Assembly: GCF_003544935.1 (NCBI RefSeq)
Contig: NZ_CP032098.1
Coordinates: 310,001 to 374,000 of the forward strand
Source of the DNA: Malaciobacter molluscorum LMG 25693
GTDB lineage: Bacteria; Campylobacterota; Campylobacteria; Campylobacterales; Arcobacteraceae
Length of the DNA stretch: 64,000 nucleotides
Reading direction: 5' to 3'
The position numbers were made by a program, and so were the translations under genes. This document shows positions 10,141 through 20,683 of the stretch, in pieces (positions within the stretch are counted from its first letter, which is position 1; each line of letters opens with the position of its first letter). The notes under the pieces were generated by a model. It was not told where the DNA came from. It saw only the letters and a program-made list of their open reading frames with translations, and made no database searches.

Positions 10141-12462
10141 TTATCTTAATTTAATATTTAATTCAGAATCAAGTTTGTCTAATATTTTATTCATTGTTGC
10201 AGTTATATCATCTTCTTCTAATGTTTTCTCATCATTTTGAAGAATAAATCTAATAGTTAAACTCTCTTTATCTTCAAGTTTATCATCAGAATAAATATCA
10301 ATTAAATTAAACTGTTTAATATTATTATCATTGATTGATTTTATTGCATTTTTTATTTTTGAAAAAGGCATATTTTTTGGTGCAATTATACTTAAATCTT
10401 TTCTTGAGATTTGGAATTTTGATGTTGAATGAACTTTTATTAATTCATCGTTAATTGTATCAAAATCAATTTCTGAAATAAATGTATCAGGTAAATCAAA
10501 TTCATTTGCTACACTTGGATGAAGTTTACAAATATATCCTGCTACTTTGCCATCTATAATAATTTGTGCATTTTGATAAGGGTGAATAAATTTATTTTCT
10601 ATATTTTCCATTGGAATTAAATCAAACTTTCCAATTGAATTTAATACTCTTTTTGCAAAATCAAAAAAGTCAATATTTTCTGGTTTTCCAGCATTTGTAA
10701 AACTCTCTTGCTCTTTAGCTCCACTATAAATAAATGCTACTTTTGTTGATTCTTCTCTATTCTCATTTATAATTTTACCAATTTCATAAAAAGATGCTTT
10801 TCTTACACCTTGTTTAAAGTTATTTGAGCAAGCTTCTACTAAATTCAATAACATAGTAGTTCTTAATGTATTAAGTTCATTTACAATTGGATTTAAAATA
10901 TCAAGTTCTTCTTTTACAACTTTAAAACCATATTGTTGTAAATTTTCTCTATTTGAAAATACATAAGTTAATGTTTCATAAAATCCATTTTCAATTGCTT
11001 TTCTTCTAATTTTATTTTTTTTAATTAAATCAATTGCAGTTTGATTAAATCTATTTACTTCTTCAATAGCAAGAGGTTTAGCTTTAATATTATCTATTCC
11101 TACTATTCTTACTATCTCTTCTGTTACATCATGCATATTCTTAATATCATGTCTATGTAAAGGAATTTGAATAGAAAATACATTATTTAATCCCTCTTTA
11201 GCTTCGAATCCTAAAGAAGTTAATATATTTTCAATTTCTGCTTTTGGAATTTCTTGACCAATAATTGCATTAATTTTATCAGTATTAATATCTAAATATT
11301 TAGGTTGAATATCTTCTACAAAAGCTTCTGCCCCATTATAGATTTTTGCTCCAAATTTTGATATAAATGTAGTAAAAGAATCAATACCTTCTTTGATATT
11401 TGGTTCACTTCCTCTTGATGTTCTATAATAAATTTCACCAGTTTTTCTTTTTGTTTCAAAAACCTTTTTTGATAATTTTTCAGGATTTATATATGAAGCT
11501 TCAACTATATATGTACAATCACTGCTATCTTCTAATTTTTTATGCTCTATACAAACAGTACTTAGTAAATCTTTCCCATAAACATTATCAAAACCATCTT
11601 TATCTTTTTTTACATGAATTACAGATAAGTCATTTAATTTATCTGCATCTTTATTTGCATATGCATTTAATATAACTCCATGACAATGAGTAGAGTATGA
11701 AATTGCATCACTAATATCATTTTCTTCAAATTTATCTATAATTCCTACTCTAATTTTATATAAAACTGGAAGTTTGAAATCATTAAAATCAATTGCTTTA
11801 AAAATTAATGAACTACTTACATTACTTTGACACTCAACTTCTAAAAATTGTCCAATACCTAATTCATTGTTATCTAATATTTTCTCTTTTTTAATAATTG
11901 GAAGATTATAAAATGCACTTAACTCTCTTGCAACACCATTAATGCTTAGACAATCACCTCTATTAGCAGTTAATTCAATTTCTATAATATCATCATTAAT
12001 TAATGGATATTCATTTAATTCTTTACCAATTTCTAATTTTCCAATTGAATCATCAAGCTCTAAAATTCCATTATTAAGTTTTGCAAGTCCTAATTCAGTA
12101 GAAGAACAAATCATTCCATTTGATTCAACACCTCTTAATTTTGCTTTTTTTATTTTAAAATCATCACTTAATTTACAACCAACTGTTGCAACAGGTACAT
12201 ATTGTCCTGCATCTACATTTTTAGCTCCACATACAATTTGTACAGTTTCACTTCCAATATCAACTTGGCAAATATTTAATTTATCAGCATCAGGATGTTT
12301 TTGTTTTTCTAATACTTTTCCAACTACTACTTTAGGAGCGATTCTTATCTTTTCTAAGCTATCAACTTCTAAACCAATTGCATTTAATGTTGTGCAAATA
12401 TCTTCAGTTGATATTTTTGATATATCAATAAATTCTTCTAACCATTTTCTTGTAATTATCAT
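10141..12462 (-). CDS. pheT: Phenylalanyl-tRNA synthetase beta subunit
   Basis: The 773-residue beta chain has the standard domain order: an N-terminal tRNA-binding (EMAP-like) domain from about residue 40 with [23 protein letters not shown]3/B4 editing domains, B5, a core catalytic-like domain, and a C-terminal anticodon-binding FDX domain ([18 protein letters not shown]). It pairs with PheS as an alpha2beta2 enzyme. Its start overlaps the pheS stop by 4 bases, indicating translational coupling. Length is typical. Confidence 0.97.
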   Translation of the reverse strand: MIITRKWLEEFIDISKISTEDICTTLNAIGLEVDSLEKIRIAPKVVVGKVLEKQKHPDADKLNICQVDIGSETVQIVCGAKNVDAGQYVPVATVGCKLSDDFKIKKAKLRGVESNGMICSSTELGLAKLNNGILELDDSIGKLEIGKELNEYPLINDDIIEIELTANRGDCLSINGVARELSAFYNLPIIKKEKILDNNELGIGQFLEVECQSNVSSSLIFKAIDFNDFKLPVLYKIRVGIIDKFEENDISDAISYSTHCHGVILNAYANKDADKLNDLSVIHVKKDKDGFDNVYGKDLLSTVCIEHKKLEDSSDCTYIVEASYINPEKLSKKVFETKRKTGEIYYRTSRGSEPNIKEGIDSFTTFISKFGAKIYNGAEAFVEDIQPKYLDINTDKINAIIGQEIPKAEIENILTSLGFEAKEGLNNVFSIQIPLHRHDIKNMHDVTEEIVRIVGIDNIKAKPLAIEEVNRFNQTAIDLIKKNKIRRKAIENGFYETLTYVFSNRENLQQYGFKVVKEELDILNPIVNELNTLRTTMLLNLVEACSNNFKQGVRKASFYEIGKIINENREESTKVAFIYSGAKEQESFTNAGKPENIDFFDFAKRVLNSIGKFDLIPMENIENKFIHPYQNAQIIIDGKVAGYICKLHPSVANEFDLPDTFISEIDFDTINDELIKVHSTSKFQISRKDLSIIAPKNMPFSKIKNAIKSINDNNIKQFNLIDIYSDDKLEDKESLTIRFILQNDEKTLEEDDITATMNKILDKLDSELNIKLR

Positions 12463-13451
12463 TTAAACTGTCCTAATAATTTTAAATCACTCTCAAATAA
12501 AGATCTTAAATCACCTATGTTATGAATTAACATAGCAACTCTTTCTACTCCTAAACCAAAAGCATATCCTGAAACATTTTCATATCCAACAGATTTAAAT
12601 ACGTTTGGATCCACAACACCACATCCAAGTATTTCTATCCAACCTGTATGTGAACATACTCTACAACCTTCACCTTTACAGAATACGCATGAAATATCAA
12701 CTTCTGCACTTGGTTCAGTAAAAGGGAAAAAAGAGGGTCTAAATCTAACTTCAACATCTCCAAACATATGTTGTAAAAATTCAGTTAATACATGTTTTAA
12801 ATTTGCAAAAGATACTTTATCTTCACTATCTACAACTAGACCTTCAACTTGATGAAACATTGGTGTATGCGTTAAATCAAAATCTCTTCTAAATACTGTA
12901 CCTGGTGCTATCATTCTAATTGGAGGCTTTTGTTTTAACATTGATCTAATTTGCACAGGAGAAGTATGAGTTCTTAATACAGTAAAATCTTTATTATAAA
13001 ATGTATCTTGCATATCTCTTGCAGGATGATATTTTGGCAAATTTAAAGCTTCAAAATTATGAAAGTCATCTTCTACAAGTGGACCTTCTTCAACTGCAAA
13101 GTTTAAGTTTTGAAAATATGTTATAATTTTATTCATAGTCTCTATTACTGGATGTACTGCAGCTGAAGAAACTTCATTGTTAAATCTTGTTACATCAATT
13201 TTTTCATCTTCTAATTTTTTATTTAATGCTTCTTCTTCAAGTACAACTTTTTTATTATCAATAGCTTCAGTTATTGAAATTTTTTGTTCATTTAAATTTT
13301 GAGCAAAGGCTTTCTTTTCTTCATTTGGGATTGTTTTTAGTTTTGCAAATTCTACTGTTAAAACACCCTTTTTCCCAAGCGTTTCAACTCTTAAAGATTC
13401 TAATTCTTCAAGTGAATTGGCATTAGTAATTTTTTCTATCCATTCTTTCAC
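12459..13451 (-). CDS. pheS: Phenylalanyl-tRNA synthetase alpha subunit
   Basis: This is the 330-residue catalytic alpha chain. A coiled-coil N-terminus (about 1-85) is followed by the class II aminoacyl-tRNA synthetase core. Visible motifs are motif 2 ([24 protein letters not shown]), the [12 protein letters not shown] segment, and motif 3 ([10 protein letters not shown]). [18 protein letters not shown] cysteine cluster near residue 260 may bind zinc, as seen in several bacterial PheS proteins. It heads the pheS-pheT-aroA-ispH transcript and is divergent from the HIT gene, with a TATAAT box between them. Confidence 0.97.
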   Translation of the reverse strand: MKEWIEKITNANSLEELESLRVETLGKKGVLTVEFAKLKTIPNEEKKAFAQNLNEQKISITEAIDNKKVVLEEEALNKKLEDEKIDVTRFNNEVSSAAVHPVIETMNKIITYFQNLNFAVEEGPLVEDDFHNFEALNLPKYHPARDMQDTFYNKDFTVLRTHTSPVQIRSMLKQKPPIRMIAPGTVFRRDFDLTHTPMFHQVEGLVVDSEDKVSFANLKHVLTEFLQHMFGDVEVRFRPSFFPFTEPSAEVDISCVFCKGEGCRVCSHTGWIEILGCGVVDPNVFKSVGYENVSGYAFGLGVERVAMLIHNIGDLRSLFESDLKLLGQFK

Positions 13452-13493
13452 TTAATATTCTCCTGTAGTATATTCATCTTCTAATTTTTAGGG

Positions 13494-13499
13494 ATTATA
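13494..13499 (-). promoter_or_regulatory. Probable -10 box of the pheST-aroA-ispH operon
   Basis: The minus strand reads TATAAT within TGTATAATCCC, about 43 bases before the pheS start codon, in the divergent region shared with the HIT gene. Confidence 0.5.
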
Positions 13500-13523
13500 C
13501 ATAATAATTTATTAGAGTTTGGT

Positions 13524-13529
13524 TATAAT
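13524..13529 (+). promoter_or_regulatory. Probable -10 box of the HIT-family gene
   Basis: TATAAT in GGTTATAATAAAATC lies 28 bases before the ATG, with an AAAGGA ribosome site between. Confidence 0.5.
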
Positions 13530-13556
13530 AAAATCATAAAAAATAAAGGAATAGAT

Positions 13557-13895
13557 ATGTGTATATTTTGTAAAATTGTAGATGGTGAAATACCAAATCA
13601 AACTGTTCTTGAAAATGAAGACTTTTTATGCTTTCATGATATTAATCCTGTAGCAAAAATTCATGTTCTAATAATTCCTAAAAAACATTATGACTCATTT
13701 GATGTTATTGAACCTGAATTAATGGTAAAAATGACAAATTTTATTCATGAAGTTGCACAAAAATTAAATGTAAGAGAAAAGGGATATAGAATTATTACAA
13801 ATATTAAAGAACATGGTGGGCAAGAAGTTCCACATTTACATTTTCATCTTTTAGCTGGAGAATATGTTGGAAGGTTAGTAGGAAATAAAAAGTAG
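13557..13895 (+). CDS. HIT-family purine nucleoside phosphoramidase (HinT-like)
   Basis: At 112 residues this has the size and fold signature of HinT. The histidine triad reads H93-L-H95-F-H97-L-L, and the N-terminus (CIFCKIVDGEIP) is characteristic, with CxxC cysteines that often bind zinc. HinT enzymes hydrolyse adenosine 5'-monophosphoramidates such as AMP-lysine; the physiological role in bacteria is poorly defined. The same gene lies next to pheS in Campylobacter. It is monocistronic between divergent pheS and convergent accA. Confidence 0.92.
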   Translation: MCIFCKIVDGEIPNQTVLENEDFLCFHDINPVAKIHVLIIPKKHYDSFDVIEPELMVKMTNFIHEVAQKLNVREKGYRIITNIKEHGGQEVPHLHFHLLAGEYVGRLVGNKK

Positions 13896-13901
13896 TTTTT
13901 G

Positions 13902-14846
13902 CTACTTTTTATCACTTTCAAATTTACCTAATTTCATTAGTTTTTCATATCTATTATTTAATCTTTCTTCAACACTTTGTTCTTTTAATTGTGCTAAAGA
14001 ATTTAAAAAATAATCACCTAATGCTTGAATTGCTTCTTCTTTTCTTTTATGAGCACCAATTAGTGGCTCTTCAATTACATCATCAATAAGTTCTAAACTT
14101 TTTAGTGCTTCTGCTGTTATTTTTAAAGAATTTGCTGCTGTTTCTGCATGTGCAGGATCATTCCATAAAATTGCTGCACATCCTTCAGGTGATATTACTG
14201 CATAAACTGAGTATCTCATCATTGCAAGTTTATCTGCCACTGAAATTGCAAGTGCACCACCTGAACCACCTTCTCCAATAACTACAGAAACTGTAGGTGT
14301 TTTTAAATTAGAAAATTCATATAAGTTTTTTGCAATTGCTTCACTTTGATTTCTTTCTTCTGCTCCAATTCCTGGATATGCACCTGGAGTGTCAACTAGC
14401 ATTAAAATTGGAATACCAAATTTTTCTGCCATTTTAGCACATCGTAGAGCTTTTCTATATCCTTCAGGACTTGGCATTCCAAAGTTTCTTTTTAATTTAT
14501 TTTTTGTACCTCTACCTTTTTGTTCACCAATAACCATTACTTTTTGTTGCCCAATATATCCTAGAAAACAAACTATTGCATTATCATCAACATAATGTCT
14601 ATCACCATGTATTTCATATGCATCTGTTAATAGACCTCTAATATAATCTAAAGCATATGGTCTGTCTGGATGACGTGCAAGTTGTAGTTTTTGATAATCA
14701 TTTAAGTTTTTAAAAGTTTTTTGTACTTCTTTTTCAAGTTTTTTTTCTAGTATATTTACAGCAGGTTCATCTGAACGGCTTTTTGCAACTAAGATGTCTT
14801 CTTCAATTTGTTTTATTTTGTCTTCAAAATCTAAATAAGTTGCCAA
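13902..14846 (-). CDS. accA: Acetyl-CoA carboxylase carboxyltransferase subunit alpha
   Basis: AccA and AccD together transfer the carboxyl group from biotin to acetyl-CoA, giving malonyl-CoA for fatty-acid synthesis. The 314 residues show an N-terminal helical region with [12 protein letters not shown] and then the crotonase-like core: [64 protein letters not shown] and [12 protein letters not shown]. accD is not in the window. It follows fabF by 55 bases, and a hairpin without a T tract in the gap may only attenuate, so fabF-accA cotranscription is likely. Confidence 0.97.
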   Translation of the reverse strand: MATYLDFEDKIKQIEEDILVAKSRSDEPAVNILEKKLEKEVQKTFKNLNDYQKLQLARHPDRPYALDYIRGLLTDAYEIHGDRHYVDDNAIVCFLGYIGQQKVMVIGEQKGRGTKNKLKRNFGMPSPEGYRKALRCAKMAEKFGIPILMLVDTPGAYPGIGAEERNQSEAIAKNLYEFSNLKTPTVSVVIGEGGSGGALAISVADKLAMMRYSVYAVISPEGCAAILWNDPAHAETAANSLKITAEALKSLELIDDVIEEPLIGAHKRKEEAIQALGDYFLNSLAQLKEQSVEERLNNRYEKLMKLGKFESDKK

Positions 14847-14901
14847 AATTTTCCTTTTTTCAAAGAGGAATAAATCCTCTTTTTAAGATTGTAAGTTAGT
14901 A

Positions 14902-16149
14902 TTAAATCTTTTTGAATATAACAGAACCGTTTGTTCCACCAAATCCAAAGTTGTTACTCATAACAGTAGTTAAATTTGCTTTTCTCCCTTTTAAAGGAAC
15001 AAAGTCTAAATCGCAGTTTTCATCTGGATTTTCAAGATTTATAGTTGGAGGGATAATTCCTTCATTTAATGCTTTTATTGTAAAAATTGCTTCAATTGCT
15101 CCAGCTGCACCTAAACAATGTCCAACTTGACCTTTTGTTGAAGATACAATAGGGCAATCATTATTAAATAACTCTTTAATAGCTTTTACTTCATTACCAT
15201 CACCAACAGGAGTTGAAGTTCCATGAGCATTAATATAATCGATTTTTAAATCTTCTCCCACATTAGCTTTTGCCATAGAAAGCGCTGCTTTCATAGCTCT
15301 TAATGGACCATCAACTACTGGTGCAGTGATATGATTTGCATCTGCACTTTCACCAAATCCAATAACTTCAGCATAAATTTTTGCACCTCTTTCTTGTGCT
15401 GACTCTAGTGTTTCAAGAACTAATGCTCCAGCTCCTTCACCCATAACAAAGCCATCTCTATCTTTATCAAATGGTCTTGATGCTTTTTTAGGATCATCAT
15501 TTCTAGTTGATAATGCTTTCATTGATGCAAAACCACCAACACCAGCGCCACAAATAGCACTTTCAGCACCAACAACTAAAATTCTATCTGCACCACCTGT
15601 TACAATTGTTTTAACACCATCAGCTAGTGCGTGAGTAGAAGCAGCACAAGCAGTAACATGAGATAAACTTGGACCTCTTAATCCATGTTCAATTGAAATA
15701 AATCCACCTAACATATTAACTAATGAAGAAGGAATAAAGAAAGGAGAGATTTTTCTTGGACCTCTATTTTGACAAACAACTGAGTTTTTTTCAATAGTTC
15801 CTAATCCACCAATACCTGATGCAGATATAATTCCAAATCTTTCTGATATAGAGTCATCAACTTTTTTATTTTCATCATCTATGAATTTTGCATCTTTCAT
15901 AGCTTCATTAGCTGCTTTTATACCTAATTGGATAAATCTGTCAGCTTTTTTTACATCTTTTTTGTCCATAACTTCTGTAGGGTCAAAGTTTTTTACTTCC
16001 CCTGCAATTTGTACAGGATATTCTGAAGCATCAAATAGACTGATAGTATCAATACCACATACTCCATCTACTACAGCTTTAAATGAATCCTCTACATTAT
16101 TTCCTACAGAATTAATAGTACCTAAACCAGTTACAACAACTCTTCTCAT
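14902..16149 (-). CDS. fabF: Beta-ketoacyl-ACP synthase II
   Basis: FabF condenses malonyl-ACP with acyl-ACP in chain elongation. The 415 residues show the thiolase-fold signature with the catalytic cysteine in VTACAASTHALADG (about residue 168). The two histidines of the Cys-His-His triad are in NAHGTSTPVGD and GQVGHCLGAAGA. The C-terminal MSNNFGFGGTNGSVIF loop is typical. It lies downstream of acpP in the common fabG-acpP-fabF order. The acpP hairpin in the 122-base gap suggests that much of its transcription starts separately. Confidence 0.97.
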   Translation of the reverse strand: MRRVVVTGLGTINSVGNNVEDSFKAVVDGVCGIDTISLFDASEYPVQIAGEVKNFDPTEVMDKKDVKKADRFIQLGIKAANEAMKDAKFIDDENKKVDDSISERFGIISASGIGGLGTIEKNSVVCQNRGPRKISPFFIPSSLVNMLGGFISIEHGLRGPSLSHVTACAASTHALADGVKTIVTGGADRILVVGAESAICGAGVGGFASMKALSTRNDDPKKASRPFDKDRDGFVMGEGAGALVLETLESAQERGAKIYAEVIGFGESADANHITAPVVDGPLRAMKAALSMAKANVGEDLKIDYINAHGTSTPVGDGNEVKAIKELFNNDCPIVSSTKGQVGHCLGAAGAIEAIFTIKALNEGIIPPTINLENPDENCDLDFVPLKGRKANLTTVMSNNFGFGGTNGSVIFKKI

Positions 16150-16231
16150 TAATTATGCTCCGTTTCTTGTATTAAAATCAATTTATTTAAAATATTCAAT
16201 TTTTTTAAATAAAAAACTTAATATTTTAAAT

Positions 16232-16255
16232 AAAAAGCTAGCATACTAGCTTTTT
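16232..16255 (-). terminator. Terminator or attenuator after acpP
   Basis: A perfect 10-bp stem, AAAAAGCTAG (16232-16241) with CTAGCTTTTT (16246-16255), has a 4-base loop. Read on the minus strand it follows the acpP stop and ends in a T run. The strong hairpin would uncouple high acpP expression from fabF. Confidence 0.65.
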
Positions 16256-16271
16256 ATTCTAAAAGTTAAAA

Positions 16272-16502
16272 TTATGCGTGCTCTTCGATGTATTTGATAG
16301 CATCAGCAACTGTTTGGATACCTTCAGCATCTTCATCAGGGATTTCGATATCAAATTTTTCTTCTAAAGCCATAACTAATTCAACTACGTCTAAAGAGTC
16401 TGCACCTAAATCCTCAATAAATTTAGAATCTTCTTTAATTTCTGCAATATCACAATCTAGTTGCTCTACTACTACTTCTTTTACATCATCTAATAATGCC
16501 AT
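16272..16502 (-). CDS. acpP: Acyl carrier protein
   Basis: A 76-residue acidic helical protein with the universal DSL motif. Ser36 (in [16 protein letters not shown]) is the site for 4'-phosphopantetheine attachment. It carries growing acyl chains between FabG, FabF and the other FAS II enzymes. It lies 82 bases downstream of fabG and is followed by a strong hairpin. Length and sequence are textbook. Confidence 0.98.
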   Translation of the reverse strand: MALLDDVKEVVVEQLDCDIAEIKEDSKFIEDLGADSLDVVELVMALEEKFDIEIPDEDAEGIQTVADAIKYIEEHA

Positions 16503-16584
16503 ATTTTTTCCTTTTATAAAATTATCATCGTATTATAGCCAAAAAGATTTTAAAAATTCTTTTAAACTATTTTTTTAAAAAATA

Positions 16585-17328
16585 TTAAACGTATAATCCA
16601 CCGTTAACTTTTAATATTTCACCAGTAATATAAGAAGAGTAATCACTAAGTAAAAATGCTACTGCATCTGCAATTTCGCTTGGTTGTCCAAATCTACTTA
16701 ATGGAATATTCTTTTCATATTCAGCTTTAATTTCATCTTTTAATTCATCTGTCATATCAGTTTGAATAAATCCAGGTGTTACTGCATTATATCTTATACC
16801 TCTAGCAGCTGCTTCTTTTGCAAAAGATTTAGTCATTGCATTTAGACCACCTTTTGAAGCAGAATAATTAGTTTGACCTGGATTACCCATTTCTCCAACA
16901 ATAGAAGAGATGTTAACAACTGCTCCAAATCTTTTTTTTCCCATAACTTTTAATGCATTCTTACATCCAATAAAAGCTGAAGTTAAATTTGCATTAATAA
17001 CATCTGTAAAATCATCAACTGACATTCTTAATGCTAATTTATCTTTTGTAATACCAGCGTTGTTTACTAAGTATGAAAGTTCTCCATCTGCATCAACTAC
17101 AGTTTTTATTGCAGCTGTAAACTCTTCTTCAGAAGTTACATCAGCTTTAATTACAGCAGCGCATCCTCCAGCAGCTTCAATCTCTTCTTTAATTTTGATT
17201 GCTGCATCTGCACCACTTCTATAATTTATCCATACTTTTAAACCATGTGTTGCTAATGTTTTAGCTATTTGTGCTCCAATACCTCTGCTAGCACCTGTAA
17301 CTAATACATTTTTACCACTAAATTTCAT
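16585..17328 (-). CDS. fabG: 3-oxoacyl-ACP reductase
   Basis: FabG reduces the beta-keto group of acyl-ACP with NADPH. The 247 residues carry the SDR nucleotide motif TGASRGIG (about 11-18), NNAG, the catalytic serine in NISSIVGEMGNPGQ, and Tyr-x3-Lys in YSASKGG. The C-terminus ends with SYITGEILKVNGGLYV, as in FabG. It heads the fabG-acpP-fabF-accA group and has its own -10 box. This distinguishes it from the accessory SDR at 42461. Confidence 0.96.
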   Translation of the reverse strand: MKFSGKNVLVTGASRGIGAQIAKTLATHGLKVWINYRSGADAAIKIKEEIEAAGGCAAVIKADVTSEEEFTAAIKTVVDADGELSYLVNNAGITKDKLALRMSVDDFTDVINANLTSAFIGCKNALKVMGKKRFGAVVNISSIVGEMGNPGQTNYSASKGGLNAMTKSFAKEAAARGIRYNAVTPGFIQTDMTDELKDEIKAEYEKNIPLSRFGQPSEIADAVAFLLSDYSSYITGEILKVNGGLYV

Positions 17329-17395
17329 TTAAATCCTTTGTTTATAAGTTTTTGTTGATGTAGATGATAATCTAAATCTTTTACATGTAGGTGGA

Positions 17396-17401
17396 ATTAT
17401 A
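17396..17401 (-). promoter_or_regulatory. Probable -10 box of the fabG operon
   Basis: The minus strand reads TATAAT in GTGATATAATTCC, about 68 bases before the fabG start, in the gap between queE and fabG. Confidence 0.45.
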
Positions 17402-17444
17402 TCACCATTTTTATAAAGAAAAAAATATTGATGAAATAATTTAC

Positions 17445-18197
17445 TTAGACACCCCTTTTATTATCCCATACTCTTATATGCAATCTATCACAATATTTAA
17501 ATCCAGTCTCTAATGCTAAATTAATTACTGATTCACTATTTTCTTGCATTGATATAGCATTATCGCCCATTGGCATTAAATATACTTCAACTTCTGGAAT
17601 TTGTTTTAAAATATCAAAAATCTCTTTTTTTGCATCATTTAAAAAATCTTTATTTATTACAAATTTTAAATATTTATCATCGCTTTTTGTAATAATATTT
17701 GTTAATGTTTTTATATTTACTCTTTTTCTTAATGGTTCCAAAGAGTTACTTAATTTTACACTCATTGAAAAAAGAATCTTTTTTTGATAATTTTGTGTAA
17801 TATCAATATTTAAAGATGCATTTGTTTCTATAGTTACTTTATATTCATTTTCAACATAATATTTTAATAGTCTTTGAAACTCTTTATTTTTCCAATATAG
17901 TAGAGGTTCTCCTCCTGTAATTACAATATCACATTTATAAGATGGAAGATATTTTTCAACTTCTTTTATTAAATCATTTGATGAAGAAAATGTAAGCCAT
18001 TGATCTTTAAATGCTGGATCAACAGCATAATATGAATCACATGCACACTTTTTTACTCCGCTTGGAGTTTCATACTCAATTGCAAAACCTTCACATCTAA
18101 AGTTACATTTTCCAAATCTAATAAATACAGAAGAAGTTCCTACCCTTTTACCTTCTCCTTGTATTGTAGGTCCAAATATTTCATTTACTTCAAGCAT
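17445..18197 (-). CDS. queE: 7-carboxy-7-deazaguanine synthase (QueE), radical SAM
   Basis: QueE uses SAM and a [4Fe-4S] cluster to convert 6-carboxytetrahydropterin to 7-carboxy-7-deazaguanine on the way to queuosine. The 250 residues show EIFGPTIQGEGKRVGTSSVFIRFGKCNFRC, matching the family N-terminus, and ITGGEPLLY. The cysteine spacing is unusual: C31, C35, C51 and C53, with an inserted EYETPSGVKK stretch between, rather than a compact CxxxCxxC. Length is somewhat above the usual 210-230. It is the last gene of moeA-queC-queD-queE and overlaps queD by 8 bases. Confidence 0.9.
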   Translation of the reverse strand: MLEVNEIFGPTIQGEGKRVGTSSVFIRFGKCNFRCEGFAIEYETPSGVKKCACDSYYAVDPAFKDQWLTFSSSNDLIKEVEKYLPSYKCDIVITGGEPLLYWKNKEFQRLLKYYVENEYKVTIETNASLNIDITQNYQKKILFSMSVKLSNSLEPLRKRVNIKTLTNIITKSDDKYLKFVINKDFLNDAKKEIFDILKQIPEVEVYLMPMGDNAISMQENSESVINLALETGFKYCDRLHIRVWDNKRGV

Positions 18198-18723
18198 AAA
18201 AAGTGCTCTTACTTTTAGGTGTTTCTAAAAATTCTATATGAGATACTTTTATATTTAATTTATTCATTTTATTTTGAACTATTTTTAAAAACCAAGCTGA
18301 TAAGTTTTCACTTGTTGGAACAAAGTCTACAATTACATAACCTTCATATAATTCAATTATATGAGGTTGGTTATTCTCCAATTTAGTTAAATCAACTAAA
18401 TAATATCCTTGTTCATATTTTACTAAAGATTCTTTTTTTATATTTGGTAGAAGAGTTTGGAATAATGGATCATTAATATCAATTATAAATTTATGATCAA
18501 GAATATCATCAATAAACTTTTTGAACCAATTTAAATGTTTAAAGTCTGTAACCATTCCATTATCTAATTCATTTGCTTCTAAATATACTATTATTTTCCC
18601 TTGATGTCCATGTAAATGCCTACATTTTAGACATCCATCAAGAGAAAATTCTGTATTTAAACTTTGAGACCAAACTCTATGTCCATAACAAAAATCAAAC
18701 TCTTTTGAAATTTTCCAATGCAT
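18190..18723 (-). CDS. queD: 6-carboxy-5,6,7,8-tetrahydropterin synthase (QueD)
   Basis: QueD is a PTPS-family enzyme that makes 6-carboxytetrahydropterin from dihydroneopterin triphosphate. Zinc-binding histidines are visible in FCYGHRVW and CRHLHGHQGK, and a catalytic Cys is likely in GCLKCRHLHGH. The MVTDFKHLNWFKKFIDDILDHKFIID segment is the conserved second half. At 177 residues it is longer than the usual 120-140, with an insertion in the second half. It overlaps queC by one base and queE by 8, so all three queuosine precursor genes are translationally coupled. Confidence 0.9.
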   Translation of the reverse strand: MHWKISKEFDFCYGHRVWSQSLNTEFSLDGCLKCRHLHGHQGKIIVYLEANELDNGMVTDFKHLNWFKKFIDDILDHKFIIDINDPLFQTLLPNIKKESLVKYEQGYYLVDLTKLENNQPHIIELYEGYVIVDFVPTSENLSAWFLKIVQNKMNKLNIKVSHIEFLETPKSKSTFYA

Positions 18724-19391
18724 TATTTTACCTTATATGGTATTTTATCTTTACTATTTGCTTTTTCAAAACCATTTAATCTTAATCTACAACTATCACA
18801 TACTCCACATGCTTCTTCTTCCTCTTTATAACATGACCAAGTTAATTCTAAAGGAACATTTAATTGCATTGCTTTTAAAACTATTTCGCTCTTAAGTAAA
18901 TGAACAAGTGGTGTTTTTATCTCAATATTTGTTGTATTTTTTGTTCCTGTATTTATAGTATAATTTATAGATTTTATAAATTCATCTGTGCAATCAGGAT
19001 ATCCTGAACTATCCTCTTCAACAACTCCTATATATAATGCATTCGCATTCTCTTTTTCTGCAATGGCTGTTGCAATAGATAAAAAAATTCCATTTCTAAA
19101 AGGTACATAAGTAATAGGAACTCCTGTTTCGATTCCATCAACTGGTACATCAATATTTTTATCTGTTAAAGCACTTGCTCCTATTTGTACAAAAAATGGA
19201 ATATCTATTTCATATTTTTCTTTTATGTTTAAATCTTTACAAATATCTCTAAATGCTTTTAATTCTCTTTTTTCTGTTCTTTGTCCATAATTAAAATGAA
19301 CAGCAATAATTTCATAACCCTCATTTTTGGCTATATATGATGCTAGTGTAGAGTCCATTCCTCCACTTAAAATACAAACTGCTTTTTTCAT
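18723..19391 (-). CDS. queC: 7-cyano-7-deazaguanine synthase (QueC)
   Basis: QueC converts 7-carboxy-7-deazaguanine to preQ0 with ATP and ammonia. The 222 residues have the PP-loop motif [11 protein letters not shown] near the N-terminus, the [13 protein letters not shown] segment, and a C-terminal zinc site with cysteines in [20 protein letters not shown]. It overlaps moeA by 4 bases at its start and queD by one base at its end. The product feeds queuosine tRNA modification; queF and tgt are not in this window. Confidence 0.95.
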   Translation of the reverse strand: MKKAVCILSGGMDSTLASYIAKNEGYEIIAVHFNYGQRTEKRELKAFRDICKDLNIKEKYEIDIPFFVQIGASALTDKNIDVPVDGIETGVPITYVPFRNGIFLSIATAIAEKENANALYIGVVEEDSSGYPDCTDEFIKSINYTINTGTKNTTNIEIKTPLVHLLKSEIVLKAMQLNVPLELTWSCYKEEEEACGVCDSCRLRLNGFEKANSKDKIPYKVK

Positions 19392-20614
19392 TTTGTTATA
19401 AAATCCTTTTTTATATCAGTAAAAAACTTCCAATTTATTGGCAAAATTTTAAGCATATAATCTTTTGGTAATTTTTCAATTTCATCATCCAAAACTATCA
19501 TACTATTAGCTTTACTAAGTACATTTACCATCCCTGGACTTCTTTTTTCAATTACATGAAAATACTCTCCATCAAACATTCCTGGTATTATTGTATATTT
19601 ACCTTTTTTAATCTCTAATTTATTAGATAACTTTCCTAAAATAAAGTTGTGATATAAATTATTTGAGCCAATTAATTTTTGTATAATTAATCTTCCAAAT
19701 AGTTCAAATATTAATGCAGATGCTAAAGGATTACCTGGTAAATTTAAAATATAAGTATTTTTAATTTTACCAAAGATTGTTGGTTTCCCTGGTTTTATAA
19801 TGATACCATCAATTATTGTATCAAAATCAAGTGTTTGAAATGCCTCTTTTGTAAAATCCGCATCTCCTACACTTACTCCACCAGAAGTTATAATCAAATC
19901 AGCATTTAAAGAGTTATTAATTAATTCTTTGATTGATTCTACACTATCTTTAGCTTGTCCCATAAAAGTAACTTCACATCCTAACTCTTTTGCTCTTGCT
20001 ATAAATGTTGGTGTATTTGAGTTATAAATTTGATAATCTTCTATTTTTTCATAATGAAGTTTTAACTCTTCTCCTGATGCAAATACAGCAATTTTAGGTT
20101 TTTTATATACTTTTAAATGTGAGATTCCTTGAGATGAAAGTAGGGTGATTTTTGAAAAATTTATTCTATCTCCAATATTAATAAGTTTTTCATTTAAACT
20201 TATATCTTCTCCAATAAATTTTATATGTTGAAACTCTTTTACTTTTATTTTATTTTTAATTTTTATTTTATTATTGTTTAATAGTTTTGTCTCTTCTTTA
20301 GGTATTATGGCTGTTGCATTAGATGGAATTTTTGCTCCAGTCATTATTTTTACGCAACAATTCTTATTTAAAGTGATATTAGTATTATCACCTGCAAATA
20401 TGGTATCAATTACATCTAATTCATTATTTCTATCATCAAATAATATAGCATAACCATCCATAGCAGAATTATCAAACTTTGGAAGTGAGCAATTAGCAAA
20501 TATATTTTCAGCACTAATTCTATTTATTGTTTCTTCTATTGGAATGATTTCAAAGTCTAAACTTGGATATAAATTTTCTATAATTTTTAATGTATCATTA
20601 ATATTTAAAGCCAT
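19388..20614 (-). CDS. moeA: Molybdopterin molybdotransferase MoeA
   Basis: MoeA inserts molybdate into adenylylated molybdopterin to make the molybdenum cofactor. The 408 residues show [13 protein letters not shown] (about 43-55), [34 protein letters not shown], the MPT-binding motif [12 protein letters not shown], and [11 protein letters not shown]. It is first in a tight cluster with queC, queD and queE. The pathways are not known to interact, so this looks like transcriptional convenience. It is divergent from a membrane-protein gene. Confidence 0.94.
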   Translation of the reverse strand: MALNINDTLKIIENLYPSLDFEIIPIEETINRISAENIFANCSLPKFDNSAMDGYAILFDDRNNELDVIDTIFAGDNTNITLNKNCCVKIMTGAKIPSNATAIIPKEETKLLNNNKIKIKNKIKVKEFQHIKFIGEDISLNEKLINIGDRINFSKITLLSSQGISHLKVYKKPKIAVFASGEELKLHYEKIEDYQIYNSNTPTFIARAKELGCEVTFMGQAKDSVESIKELINNSLNADLIITSGGVSVGDADFTKEAFQTLDFDTIIDGIIIKPGKPTIFGKIKNTYILNLPGNPLASALIFELFGRLIIQKLIGSNNLYHNFILGKLSNKLEIKKGKYTIIPGMFDGEYFHVIEKRSPGMVNVLSKANSMIVLDDEIEKLPKDYMLKILPINWKFFTDIKKDFITK

Positions 20615-20649
20615 TGATTTCCTTTACTAATACCTTATGACAAGTTTGC

Positions 20650-20655
20650 TATAAT
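20650..20655 (+). promoter_or_regulatory. Probable -10 box for the membrane protein-rsmE pair
   Basis: TATAAT in TTTGCTATAATACC lies about 28 bases before the ATG at 20684. Confidence 0.5.
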
Positions 20656-20683
20656 ACCAAAATTTTTTAAAAGTGAGATAAAC

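Noticed and set aside
11400-11675. Open frames inside pheT, rpsA, petB and other genes on the opposite strand.
   Set aside because: They lie wholly within well-identified genes, have biased hydrophobic composition typical of antisense frames in AT-rich DNA, and lack ribosome sites.
14862-14882. Hairpin AAAGAGGA/TCCTCTTT between fabF and accA.
   Set aside because: No T tract follows on the minus strand; instead the accA ribosome site follows, so I did not call it a terminator.
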